Shown: positions 10,359 to 17,932 of the stretch, one piece after another | How the letters are laid out: each line of letters begins with the position of its first letter | Numbering within the stretch: position 1 is the stretch's first letter | Source of the DNA: Desulfobulbaceae bacterium UBA2276 | Lineage (GTDB): Bacteria; Desulfobacterota; Desulfobulbia; Desulfobulbales; Desulfocapsaceae | NCBI GenBank assembly: GCA_002347085.1 | Contig: DDWW01000004.1 | Location: 9,561-49,668, forward strand | DNA: 40,108 nucleotides | Reading direction: 5' to 3' | Position numbers and translations under genes: made by a program | The notes under the pieces: generated by a model | The model's input: the letters and a program-made list of their open reading frames with translations, nothing else | Databases searched by the model: none | Told to the model about the DNA's origin: nothing

Positions 10359-12170
10359 ATGCATTTATCCCAAGTTTTACCGCACGGAAAGTGTCAAAAC
10401 ATTATGTCTTCTGCGGTATTAGGCATCGTGTTTTTAACAGCTTTTTTGTTGCCAATCGTATCGTCTGATGTTTATGCCGTCAGCAATACTCTTGCTGAAG
10501 AAAAAAATAGCCCCGCGAATAAGGCCCTTGTGGCAAAGGCTAACAAGGATGGTTCTGTCAGGATTATTGTCAGGGTAAAAACCATAAAAACATTTCAACC
10601 TATGGCAGATACAGCTGCGGCTCCGGCGCGCGAACAGATGCGTCAAATCGCTTCTGCTCAAGAGTCTGTGCTCACAGAGGTGGCAGGCTATAATGTAAGC
10701 AAGAGCTACAAGTTTAAATATACGCCCTATATCTCCATGACCGTTGACAGTGCAGCCTTAGATACCCTTCTTGCCTCTCCAGATGTTGCAGATGTACAAG
10801 AAGATACGTTGAGCGCCCCTACTCTTGACCTGAGTGTACCCCGCATAGGGGCCTCGGATCTACATTCTTCCGCTATTAAAGGCACCGGGGTCACCATTGC
10901 GGTGTTGGATACCGGTGTTGACAAAAACCATCCGTTCCTCGCAAATAGTGTCGTGTCAGAGGCCTGCTATTCATCAAATGATCCGGTATATAGCAGTACA
11001 ACAATCTGCCCGGGAGGCGCAACAGACTCCATAGCAACAGACTCGGCAACGCCATATCTTAGTAGTGTCTGTCCAGCAGGGGATTGTGATCACGGTACCC
11101 ATGTGGCGGGTATTGCTGGAGGCAGGCAATCTGTCGGCGGCTCTCCTGGTCCCGGAGTGGCGCCGGAATCTCATATTATAGCAGTACAGGTTTTTTCACG
11201 ATTCGATAGCGAGAAATATTGTGGTGTTGGAAATTCACCATGTGTAATGGCCTTCAGCAGCGACATTATAAAAGGCCTTGAACGAGTGTATGAATTAAGA
11301 AGCAGCTATACTCTTGCGTCTGTGAATATGAGTCTTGGCGGCGGACAATATTTCAGCGCCTGTGACAGTGACCCAAGGAAAGCAATTATTGATAATTTAC
11401 GAGCCGCAGGCATTGCCACTATTATTTCTTCCGGCAATGATGGCTATTGCAAATCGATCAGCGCCCCTGCATGTATATCGTCCGCGATCAGTGTGGGGGC
11501 CACTACCGACTCAGATACAGTTGCGTCGTATTCAAACAGCGCGACTTTTATGAGTCTTCTTGCCCCTGGCTCAGCAATCACTTCCTCAATTCCTGGCAGT
11601 GGCTATGCAAGTTGGTATGGCACCTCAATGGCAGCGCCCCATGTGACAGGCGCTTGGGCATTGATCAAACAGCAGATGTCCACTGCAACCGTGACCGAGA
11701 TCCTGAATGCCTTCCAATCTACTGGAGTATCTATCACAGACAGCAAATGTCCTTCTGTAACAAAAAAGAGGATCAATGCCGCACAAGCATTAGCGTCTTT
11801 CCCCATATTCCCCACCCAGTTACACAATAATGTCACCGTGACTAATCTCACCGGTGCCGTGGACGCAATGCTTGATTATTATATCGCTGTCCCCGCGGGT
11901 GTCCCCTCTCTGACCATTCAAACCTGGGGAGGAACCGGCGATGCCGACCTTTATGTCCGCTATGGCTCCCAGCCCACTACGACTGCCTATGACTACCAAT
12001 CCTGGGTCGTTGGCAATACGGAAAATATTGTCATCAACAATCCGCAGGCGGGCAACTGGTATGTTTCGATACATGGTTATTCAGCCTTTTCCGGAGTCAG
12101 CCTTAAGGCTGAATTCCCGTACTCACCCTGGGTGTTCTTTCTTCCCGCGATCCTGAGCAAGCCACAATAA
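10359..12170 (+). CDS. Secreted subtilisin-family (S8) serine protease with C-terminal PPC-like domain
   Basis: This 603-aa exported protease has a hydrophobic signal segment around residues 18-40 ending near VYA, then a propeptide of I9 type (about 65-155). The catalytic Asp184 lies in AVLDTGVDKNHPF, His245 in DHGTHVAGIAGG, the oxyanion Asn360 in IISSGND, and Ser423 in GTSMAAPHVTG. About ten Cys in the catalytic domain suggest disulfides outside the cytoplasm. Residues 490-585 (DYYIAVPAG, GTGDADLYVRYG, GNWYVSIHGYSAFSGV) form a PPC (bacterial pre-peptidase C-terminal) domain. The ATG at 10359 with AGGA upstream was preferred over 10299. It interrupts kdsA-kdsC and looks less GC-rich than its neighbours, suggesting insertion. 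Confidence 0.93.
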   Translation: MHLSQVLPHGKCQNIMSSAVLGIVFLTAFLLPIVSSDVYAVSNTLAEEKNSPANKALVAKANKDGSVRIIVRVKTIKTFQPMADTAAAPAREQMRQIASAQESVLTEVAGYNVSKSYKFKYTPYISMTVDSAALDTLLASPDVADVQEDTLSAPTLDLSVPRIGASDLHSSAIKGTGVTIAVLDTGVDKNHPFLANSVVSEACYSSNDPVYSSTTICPGGATDSIATDSATPYLSSVCPAGDCDHGTHVAGIAGGRQSVGGSPGPGVAPESHIIAVQVFSRFDSEKYCGVGNSPCVMAFSSDIIKGLERVYELRSSYTLASVNMSLGGGQYFSACDSDPRKAIIDNLRAAGIATIISSGNDGYCKSISAPACISSAISVGATTDSDTVASYSNSATFMSLLAPGSAITSSIPGSGYASWYGTSMAAPHVTGAWALIKQQMSTATVTEILNAFQSTGVSITDSKCPSVTKKRINAAQALASFPIFPTQLHNNVTVTNLTGAVDAMLDYYIAVPAGVPSLTIQTWGGTGDADLYVRYGSQPTTTAYDYQSWVVGNTENIVINNPQAGNWYVSIHGYSAFSGVSLKAEFPYSPWVFFLPAILSKPQ

Positions 12171-12289
12171 CTCAAAAAAGAATATCATATTGTATCACCC
12201 CTCTGACTCCTATGGCCCCTGACTCCTGCCCTCCATCAAAACCTGGCCTCTACCCCTCGGACTGCGAGATCCTCGAAGGCTACCGCACC

Positions 12290-12859
12290 ATGGCCAGAAA
12301 CCAATCTGGCAGACCCGCGCGCAGCGCGGCCTGGCTGGCAGCGCTTGCCAAGGCCAGACCCGTCAAAATCTTGCTCCTTGATGTGGATGGTGTGCTTACC
12401 GACGGGAGTCTCATCTATTCCCATGAGGGGCTGGAATCAAAGGCCTTCAATACCCAGGATGGCTTTGGTCTGCGCCTCCTGCAAGAGGCCGGCCTGGAGA
12501 TCGGGGTCATCACCGCCCGCAGCTCTGAGGCCGTAGCCCGGCGCTGCGCCAATCTGAAGATGCGCTATGTTTATCAGGGGATTGGCAACAAACTGGAGGC
12601 CTACCGGGAGATCCTCCAGCAATCAAGCTGCAAGCCCTTTGAGATAGCCTACATGGGAGACGACTGGCTGGATCTCGCCCTGCTCAACCGCGCCGGCTTT
12701 GCTGCTGCCCCTGCCAATGGCGTGCGCGAGGTCCAGGAGGCCGTACACTATACCACCGAACAGTCAGGCGGCCATGGGGCCGTCCGCGAGCTCTGCAACC
12801 TGATCCTTGAGGCCAAAGGCATGTATCAGGAACTGCTGCAAAGCTATATCAGCAGGTAA
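12290..12859 (+). CDS. kdsC: KDO-8-phosphate phosphatase (HAD family)
   Basis: This HAD-superfamily phosphatase of about 189 aa releases KDO from KDO 8-phosphate, the step after KdsA. The nucleophile motif is LLLDVDGVLTDG (Asp31, Asp33), followed by FNTQDGFGLRLLQEAG, GVITARSS and AYMGDDWLDL (the Mg2+-binding acids), all typical of the capless KdsC group. I chose the ATG at 12290 because it gives the family length and has GAAGG upstream; an ATG at 12212 would add 26 residues with no ribosome site. lptC follows after 103 bp. Confidence 0.93.
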   Translation: MARNQSGRPARSAAWLAALAKARPVKILLLDVDGVLTDGSLIYSHEGLESKAFNTQDGFGLRLLQEAGLEIGVITARSSEAVARRCANLKMRYVYQGIGNKLEAYREILQQSSCKPFEIAYMGDDWLDLALLNRAGFAAAPANGVREVQEAVHYTTEQSGGHGAVRELCNLILEAKGMYQELLQSYISR

Positions 12860-12962
12860 AGGCCTCAATCAGTACATACTTCGACAGATATGCCCACAAA
12901 ACGTTATAAAAAAAGAATATCGCCATCTGTATGGCAGAAACGGTATAAAGAGCCATAACGAA

Positions 12963-13574
12963 ATGAATAAAAACACACTGCTTATTTCACAACGGTTCCT
13001 CAACAGCAGAAACCTCGTCTGGCTGGTTCCCCTGGCCCTGGTGATCACCTTTCCGCTGTGGCACCTGCCACTGGCCGCCTTTCTCGCGCCCCGAGGCGGT
13101 TACGATCCAAACCTGGCCCAGAATCGGCCGGATGCCCATGATTTTACCATGCAGACGGTGCATATCACGCAGAGCCATAATGGTCAAACTACTCTTGACC
13201 TTCTTGCCACTCGGGCCATGACCGGCCAGACCGCCGATGAATTCAAGATGGAAGATGTGAACGCCACCGTCATCAGTGCGCAAGGCGAACAAACCTACGT
13301 CACCGCCAAAAGAGGGATATTTGACAAAGCTTCCAGCCTGCTCAGCCTTATTGATAACGTGGTAATCAAAAAGCCCAAGGATAAATACGAAATTTATACC
13401 GATCTGCTCCACTATAACGACAAGAGCAAAATCGCCGTCTGCCCAGGGGCCACCAGACTCAAAGGCGACAAGGTATCCATTAAAGGCGGCAGTCTCACCT
13501 ATAACACCCTGGCCAACAGCTACGATATTGGCGGCCGGGTCTATTGCAAACTCACGGAATTTGTCCGTCCCTGA
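12963..13574 (+). CDS. lptC: LptC-like LPS export protein
   Basis: This 203-aa protein has one N-terminal membrane anchor (about 19-41, LVWLVPLALVITFPLWHLP) and a periplasmic beta-rich domain made of repeated short strands (for example GQTADEFKMEDVNATV and AKRGIFDKASSLLSLIDNV). This is the pattern of LptC/OstA-like proteins that form part of the LPS bridge from the inner membrane to the outer membrane. Position after kdsC supports it, since kdsC-lptC is a common order. The normally following lptA and lptB are absent here. An in-frame start at 12807 would overlap kdsC and precede the anchor by 52 unlikely residues. Confidence 0.8.
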   Translation: MNKNTLLISQRFLNSRNLVWLVPLALVITFPLWHLPLAAFLAPRGGYDPNLAQNRPDAHDFTMQTVHITQSHNGQTTLDLLATRAMTGQTADEFKMEDVNATVISAQGEQTYVTAKRGIFDKASSLLSLIDNVVIKKPKDKYEIYTDLLHYNDKSKIAVCPGATRLKGDKVSIKGGSLTYNTLANSYDIGGRVYCKLTEFVRP

Positions 13575-13610
13575 TTCACGCCACTCCCGGCCGTCCCGAG
13601 CCGTCACTTA

Positions 13611-13660
13611 GGAGCCGTTAGCAAATAAGCTGGCCTTTTAAACCATTTCGTTACGGCTCC
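13611..13660. repeat. Stem-loop related to the paired stem-loop repeats
   Basis: GGAGCCGTTA (13611-13620) and TTACGGCTCC (13651-13660) pair over 8 bp plus one more after a mismatch, between the convergent lptC and trmO genes. The arm sequence resembles the outer hairpin of the repeats at 14.8 and 23.5 kb (AGAGGCCGTTA/TAACGGCCTCT). It may be a degenerate single member, and could serve as a shared terminator. Confidence 0.4.
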
Positions 13661-13695
13661 ATATACTGTAACAAATATTCAAATGGTCATATGAT

Positions 13696-14442
13696 CTATT
13701 TGCAACGGCTTACCTTATTCCCTGCCCCCTCTTCATCACTCACCGACAGCACCAGAAAATACTCTCCCTGGGCATGCCAGCGGACATTTGTCTCCCAAAG
13801 AGCCATTCCGTACTCCCGTACTTGCCGGCGCTGGCTTGCGGGCCGTGGATCCTGGGCCAGGGTCTCGGTAATCAACAATCTCAACCGGCGGCCGGTGCGC
13901 TGTTCATAGTCGCTACAAAATTCCGCCGCCGCCTCGGTAAACACCACCTCACGGGCCACCGATTCAGGAGGAGGAATGAAACCGCCACGAGCTCCGACAA
14001 CATTGTCACTGTAGGGGACATAGGGCTTGATATCGATTACTGGGGTTTGGTCAAGCAGATCAAGCTCGCTAATCTCCAAAAATAGCCCCTTGTTTTCCTT
14101 GCTGATTCCGGTCAGCCGCACCACCGAAAGCCCCAGAAAATTGGGGCGATGCGGGCTGCGACTGGCAAAGACCCCCACCCGCTTCTGCCCACCCAGCCAA
14201 GGCGGCCGGATCGTGGGCCGCCAGCCATCTCTCACCGCCTCATGAAACAGAAAAGAGATCCAGATATGCGAAAAACTCTCCAGCCCCTTGACCATCTCTT
14301 CCCGATTATAAGGCGGCAACAACTCCAAACGGCCGCTGCTGCTCCGTACCAGGCCAGGTTGCCGAGGGACGCCAAATTTCTCAGGATAACAGGAATGAAT
14401 AATACCAATGGGCGAGATAATGGATGCGGGAAATTCAATCAT
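13696..14442 (-). CDS. trmO: tRNA (adenine(37)-N6)-methyltransferase TrmO-like
   Basis: This 248-aa protein starts MIEFPASIISPIGIIHSCY and has the TrmO (YaeB/UPF0066) motifs KFGVPRQPGLV (near 20), FSHIWISFLFHEA (about 60), GVFASRSPHRPNFLGLS (about 93) and DIKPYVPYSD (about 130). TrmO methylates N6-threonylcarbamoyladenosine at position 37 of certain tRNAs using S-adenosylmethionine. An in-frame ATG at 14715 would add 91 residues, but that stretch is repeat DNA with no family resemblance, so I start at 14442. The C-terminal domain from about 175 on is also TrmO-like. Confidence 0.88.
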   Translation of the reverse strand: MIEFPASIISPIGIIHSCYPEKFGVPRQPGLVRSSSGRLELLPPYNREEMVKGLESFSHIWISFLFHEAVRDGWRPTIRPPWLGGQKRVGVFASRSPHRPNFLGLSVVRLTGISKENKGLFLEISELDLLDQTPVIDIKPYVPYSDNVVGARGGFIPPPESVAREVVFTEAAAEFCSDYEQRTGRRLRLLITETLAQDPRPASQRRQVREYGMALWETNVRWHAQGEYFLVLSVSDEEGAGNKVSRCK

Positions 14443-14622
14443 TGAAACAAGACCTTGAAAAATGGTATCCTGAATTTCATAATGACCCTTAAGCCGTTGT
14501 TCAGGTAAACGAAGACTCCGAAAAGTACTCCGTCTCAATGGTATTAACGGCATAAGGGACCGTAAAGAAATAGATAAAACCGTAGCTGTTATTTCTTCAT
14601 AACCCCTTGTATGGTCTCTGCC
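14443..14622. other. Non-coding stretch upstream of trmO
   Basis: First part of a 465-bp gene-free gap between trmO and the FabI-like gene; the rest is two repeat copies. The stretch is open in the trmO frame, but its translation (for example LRSLMPLIPLRRSTFRSLRL) does not resemble TrmO and runs into repeat DNA. I see no promoter I would defend. Confidence 0.4.
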
Positions 14623-14733
14623 GGACGCCACCTCCAAGAAACCGCCGGATAAGAGTGACTGTTTCTTGGAAGTAGCATACGATGGCATAACCAACTGAGC
14701 GGAAAACTCACTCATTTACTAACGGCATCGTAT
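14623..14733. repeat. Paired stem-loop repeat, copy D (divergent)
   Basis: It starts with GGACGCCAC like the other copies. The inner stem is TCCAAGAAAC (14633-14642) with GTTTCTTGGA (14661-14670). The outer stem is ATACGATG (14677-14684) with CATCGTAT (14726-14733), flanked by TAACGG as in the others. Both stems differ in sequence from copies A-C yet pair perfectly. It lies 139 bp before copy A. Confidence 0.65.
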
Positions 14734-14757
14734 ATGATCTTCGGCAGATGTCGATTT

Positions 14758-14870
14758 GCCAGACGCCACGCAAATAAGCAGCGGTAAAGGTTGCTGTTTA
14801 TTTGACGTTGCATAAGAGGCCGTTACTGAAAAGAGCAAAAAGAGCCTTGCTCTTTTCAGTAACGGCCTCT
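14758..14870. repeat. Paired stem-loop repeat, copy A
   Basis: After GCCAGACGCCACG comes an inner stem, CAAATAAGCAGC (14771-14782) with GCTGTTTATTTG (14793-14804), broken only by one G-T pair. Then ACGTTGCATA leads into an outer perfect 24-bp inverted repeat, 14815-14838 with 14847-14870, loop of 8 nt, beginning AGAGGCCGTTACTG. It ends 37 bp before the FabI-like start, so it could act in the leader of that gene or as the end of an upstream transcript. Confidence 0.85.
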
Positions 14871-14907
14871 AAACTTCAACCAATAACCGCTTCCCCCTGA
14901 CTTCACC

Positions 14908-15720
14908 ATGGATTTTCTCAATCTTCGCGATAAATATTTCGTTATCTTCGGGCTGGCCAATAAAAAATCCATCGCCTGTGCCATTGGCAAGACCCTGATT
15001 GATGAAGGGGCGCGGGTGATCCATGTGGTCCGTTCCCAGGCCCGTCGAGAAACCGCTCGCACTCTGTTTCCCGAATGCCCGGTGTTCATCTGCGACGTGG
15101 AGGATGAGGCCAACATTGTTCGCGTCGCAGGCGAGATCAGTGCGGAAATTAGCGCCGAGCGCGGCGGACGCATTCACGGTCTGGTTCACTCCCTGGCGTT
15201 TGCCAATTACTCCCAAGGAATTCAACCATTTCATGCCACCGTGAAAAAAGATTTTCTCCAGGCCATGGACATCTCCTGCTTTTCCCTGATCAGCATCTGT
15301 AACCACTTTCAGGGATTATTTACCCCTGATGGTTCCGTGGTTACCATCTCAATTTCCACCACCCGCATGGCCGCCGAAAACTATGGCTATATGGCGCCGA
15401 TCAAGGCAGCCCTCGACTCCTCCCTCTGTTTTCTGGCCAAGAGCTTTTCCGCTTTTTCCAACGTCCGTTTCAATGCCGTGGCCCCGGGGTTACTCAAGAC
15501 CTCGGCCTCCGCCGGGATTCCCGGCTATGTGGACAGTTATCTTTTTGCCGAAAAGGCCACCTTACGAAAAAAGGGGCTGAGCACACAGGAGGCTGCTGAT
15601 ACCGCCGTCTTTCTCCTCTCGGAACGCTCCTCCGGTATCACCGCCCAAACCCTGGTGGTCGATGCCGGCATGGCAATCAACTATTTTGACCGGGAGATTG
15701 TAACCAAGGCCATTACCTGA
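14908..15720 (+). CDS. Divergent enoyl-ACP reductase (FabI-like short-chain dehydrogenase)
   Basis: This 270-aa SDR-fold protein has FabI features: FGLANKKSIACAIGKTL near residue 14 (the GxxxxxSxxxxI nucleotide motif), VHSLAFAN at about 93, and a catalytic Tyr159/Lys166 pair with FabI spacing (Y-x6-K). The end, LVVDAGMAINYF, fits as well. It would reduce enoyl-ACP with NAD(P)H in fatty acid synthesis. The second active-site Tyr of FabI, ten residues before the catalytic one, is Ile149 here, and the usual TYLGA motif is absent. It may therefore be a specialised paralogue rather than the housekeeping enzyme. The ATG follows a repeat closely, with no strong ribosome site. Confidence 0.8.
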   Translation: MDFLNLRDKYFVIFGLANKKSIACAIGKTLIDEGARVIHVVRSQARRETARTLFPECPVFICDVEDEANIVRVAGEISAEISAERGGRIHGLVHSLAFANYSQGIQPFHATVKKDFLQAMDISCFSLISICNHFQGLFTPDGSVVTISISTTRMAAENYGYMAPIKAALDSSLCFLAKSFSAFSNVRFNAVAPGLLKTSASAGIPGYVDSYLFAEKATLRKKGLSTQEAADTAVFLLSERSSGITAQTLVVDAGMAINYFDREIVTKAIT

Positions 15721-15730
15721 TTGATGAGGG

Positions 15731-15778
15731 GTAAGGGCCTCGGCAATAATAAATTGTTCAGTCTTGCCGATGCCCTAC
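15731..15778. repeat. Short hairpin sharing its arm with the 33.5-kb palindrome
   Basis: GTAAGGGCCTCGGCAATAA (15731-15749) pairs imperfectly with CTTGCCGATGCCCTAC (15763-15778). The same 19 bases occur at 33539-33557. Here the hairpin sits directly after the FabI-like stop and could be its terminator; no T-run follows. Confidence 0.6.
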
Positions 15779-15820
15779 CAAGCCCTCATCACAGAAAAAT
15801 CACAGAAAAGAGGAGAGCGC

Positions 15821-16948
15821 ATGGGAAAACATCTGGTTCTGGCGGGCGGCGGACACGCCCACATGGTTACCTTGGCCAATATCAGGCTGTTACGCGATCT
15901 GGGACACCAGGTCACCGTCATCGGGCCTTCCGAACATCATTATTATTCCGGCATGGGCCCTGGGATGCTCGGCGCCACCTACGAACCCAAGGATATTCGT
16001 TTTGCCACGAAACAGCTCGTGGAGGAACAAGATGGTGCCTTTATCTGCGACTCTATAGTGGGAATTGATCCTGAAATACGACGGCTGCATCTGGCCTCCG
16101 GTCAGGCCGTGGATTACGACGTGGTTTCCTTCAATACCGGCAGCGGCATTGATCTCCCGAAGATTGTCGGCGACGACGCCACCATCTATACCGTCAAACC
16201 CATTGAACGCTTGTATGAGGCCCGGCAGCAGATCAAGGTCCAGGCGGAAGACCATGCCGTAACCATTGGGGTGGTGGGCGGCGGCCCTGCCGGGGCCGAG
16301 GTGGCGGGAAATCTGCGCCAGCTTGTCAATAAACTCAAGACCACCCACCCCAAAACCAAGATATCGCTCTTTGCCGGCCACCGCTTCATGGCCAGGTTTC
16401 CGGAAAAGGTACGGAGTAAAAGCCGACAACTCTTAGAGGAAAACGGGGTGCTCATCCATGAATATGGCTATCTGCAGAGCATCAAAGACAACACCCTCAT
16501 CTTTGCTTGCGGAATCACCGAACATGCAGACTTTATCATCCTGGCCACCGGGGTGCACCCCTCGCCCTTTTTCCGTCAGGCCGGGATTGCCGGCGGCGCA
16601 GATGGCGGCCTGCTGGTAAATCGTTACCTGCAAAGCCCTCACTATCCCGAGATCTTTGGCGGCGGCGATTGTATCTCTTTTGAGCCGCGTCCCTTAGACA
16701 AGGTGGGGGTGTACGCGGTCAGGGAAAACCCCATTCTTTTTCACAACCTCAAGGCCTACCTTCAGGGCGAGGAGCTCATCCCTTTTGATCCGGGCGGCGA
16801 CTATCTGTTGATCTTTAATCTGGGAAACGGACAAGGGGTGTTGCGCAAAAAATGGCTGTTCTGGAGCGGAACTCTGGCCTTCAAGATCAAGGACTGGATT
16901 GACAAGAAGTTTATGGCAAGATTTCAAGGTGGCAAACAGCAGGGATGA
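15821..16948 (+). CDS. NDH-2/SQR-like pyridine nucleotide-disulfide oxidoreductase family flavoprotein
   Basis: This 375-aa protein has an N-terminal FAD motif, LVLAGGGHAHMVTLANI (5-21), and a second nucleotide motif GVVGGGPAGAEVAGN near residue 150. ILATGVHP (near 245) and GDCISFEPRPL (about 285, the second FAD contact) complete the two-dinucleotide fold. It resembles the flavin domain fused to some SelD proteins and type II NADH dehydrogenases. The C-terminus (KKWLFWSGTLAFKIKDWID) could be an amphipathic membrane-binding helix. The electron acceptor is probably a quinone, but this is inference. Start at 15821 is backed by GAGGAGAGCGC; an in-frame ATG at 15764 lies in repeat DNA. Confidence 0.82.
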   Translation: MGKHLVLAGGGHAHMVTLANIRLLRDLGHQVTVIGPSEHHYYSGMGPGMLGATYEPKDIRFATKQLVEEQDGAFICDSIVGIDPEIRRLHLASGQAVDYDVVSFNTGSGIDLPKIVGDDATIYTVKPIERLYEARQQIKVQAEDHAVTIGVVGGGPAGAEVAGNLRQLVNKLKTTHPKTKISLFAGHRFMARFPEKVRSKSRQLLEENGVLIHEYGYLQSIKDNTLIFACGITEHADFIILATGVHPSPFFRQAGIAGGADGGLLVNRYLQSPHYPEIFGGGDCISFEPRPLDKVGVYAVRENPILFHNLKAYLQGEELIPFDPGGDYLLIFNLGNGQGVLRKKWLFWSGTLAFKIKDWIDKKFMARFQGGKQQG

Positions 16949-16958
16949 ACCCTTTATT

Positions 16959-17083
16959 GCATCATGAGACCACTCTCCGTTACTTGAAGAGACGCATGAT
17001 GCGGCGCGCCTGTAGTCGGCACCCTAGATGGTATCCGCAAGACGCAACCCCAGGAAACAACCGGGAGAACTGGCTGTTTCCTG
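16959..17083. repeat. Two stem-loops between convergent genes
   Basis: GCATCATG (16959-16966) pairs with CATGATGC (16995-17002), and CAGGAAACA (17051-17059) pairs with TGTTTCCTG (17075-17083). The second is preceded by GACGCAAC, close to the GACGCCAC that opens the paired stem-loop repeats, so it may be a distant member. Either hairpin could end transcription from both sides. Confidence 0.4.
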
Positions 17084-17093
17084 AAAGCGGCAA

Positions 17094-17762
17094 CTAATCT
17101 TCAAAAAATTCAGGTGTATGACGGACAATCTCGGCGTTTACCATATAGATAACATCTTCGGCGATATTACTCGCATGATCGGCAATCCTTTCCAGGTGCC
17201 GACTGATAGAGAGGTTCTGCAATAAGATATTGATATGCTCAGGAGATTTGGCCATTTCCTCTTTCACCAAGGCATACATGTCACGATTCATGGCATCGAC
17301 ACGGTCATCATCCGAGCGCACCCGATACGCCTTCTGCACGTCCAGGCTGACCAAAGATTCAATGCTGCGGGTAAGCATACTTTCGACGATATGCATCATG
17401 GCGGCCATATCAAAGGCAATCGTGATTTGCGGCTGATCAATGAGAAAACTACTCCGTTCGGCAATACCAACGGCCAGATCGCCCACCCGCTCCAGGTCGC
17501 TGTTAATCTTCAGGACTGAAATAATAAAACGAAGATCAATCGCCACCGGTTGATACAAGGCCAGGAGTTTCAAACAATCCTCTTCTATATTGACCTCCAA
17601 CAGATCAATTTCATGATCCCCTGTGAGCACGGCCTGGGCCATCTGCTGATTCCGGTTGATCAGAGAGACGGTGGCCCGATAGACCCGATCCTCCACCTCC
17701 GTTCCCATGTAGATGATTTTTTCTTTGAGCGCAGCAAGTTCTTTCTGCAAATGCTGTGACAT
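17094..17762 (-). CDS. phoU: Phosphate transport system regulator PhoU
   Basis: This 222-aa all-helical protein has the two PhoU repeats of three helices each. Typical positions are ALYQPVAIDLRFIISVLKINSDLERVGDLAVGIA near 88-121, and ISRHLERIADHASNIAEDVIYMV near 185-207. PhoU tunes the PstSCAB transporter and the PhoR/PhoB response in the cytoplasm. No pst or pho genes accompany it here; the neighbours are a PiT transporter and its DUF47 partner. The same strand orientation suggests related control, but there is a 170-bp gap to pit with no clear promoter. Confidence 0.93.
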   Translation of the reverse strand: MSQHLQKELAALKEKIIYMGTEVEDRVYRATVSLINRNQQMAQAVLTGDHEIDLLEVNIEEDCLKLLALYQPVAIDLRFIISVLKINSDLERVGDLAVGIAERSSFLIDQPQITIAFDMAAMMHIVESMLTRSIESLVSLDVQKAYRVRSDDDRVDAMNRDMYALVKEEMAKSPEHINILLQNLSISRHLERIADHASNIAEDVIYMVNAEIVRHTPEFFED

Positions 17763-17932
17763 AATGTTTTTCCCTCAACCGAAATGATGATTTACTGGTA
17801 TTTGTTCAGCTGAATAGACTGAAGACGGAAGATCGATATCCTTTATTAAGTTATAGAGTGCGCCATGCACACGGTTGTTGCTGTACCTTCAATTTTCAGC
17901 CTCTTCCCTTCCACCTTCAGATTCATTTCAGC

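Noticed and set aside
14443..14715. N-terminal extension of TrmO
   Set aside because: The added 91 residues come partly from repeat copy D and do not resemble the family; the start at 14442 gives the normal N-terminus.
17763..17932. Pho box in front of phoU
   Set aside because: No pair of 7-bp direct repeats resembling CTGTCAT was found in the right place.
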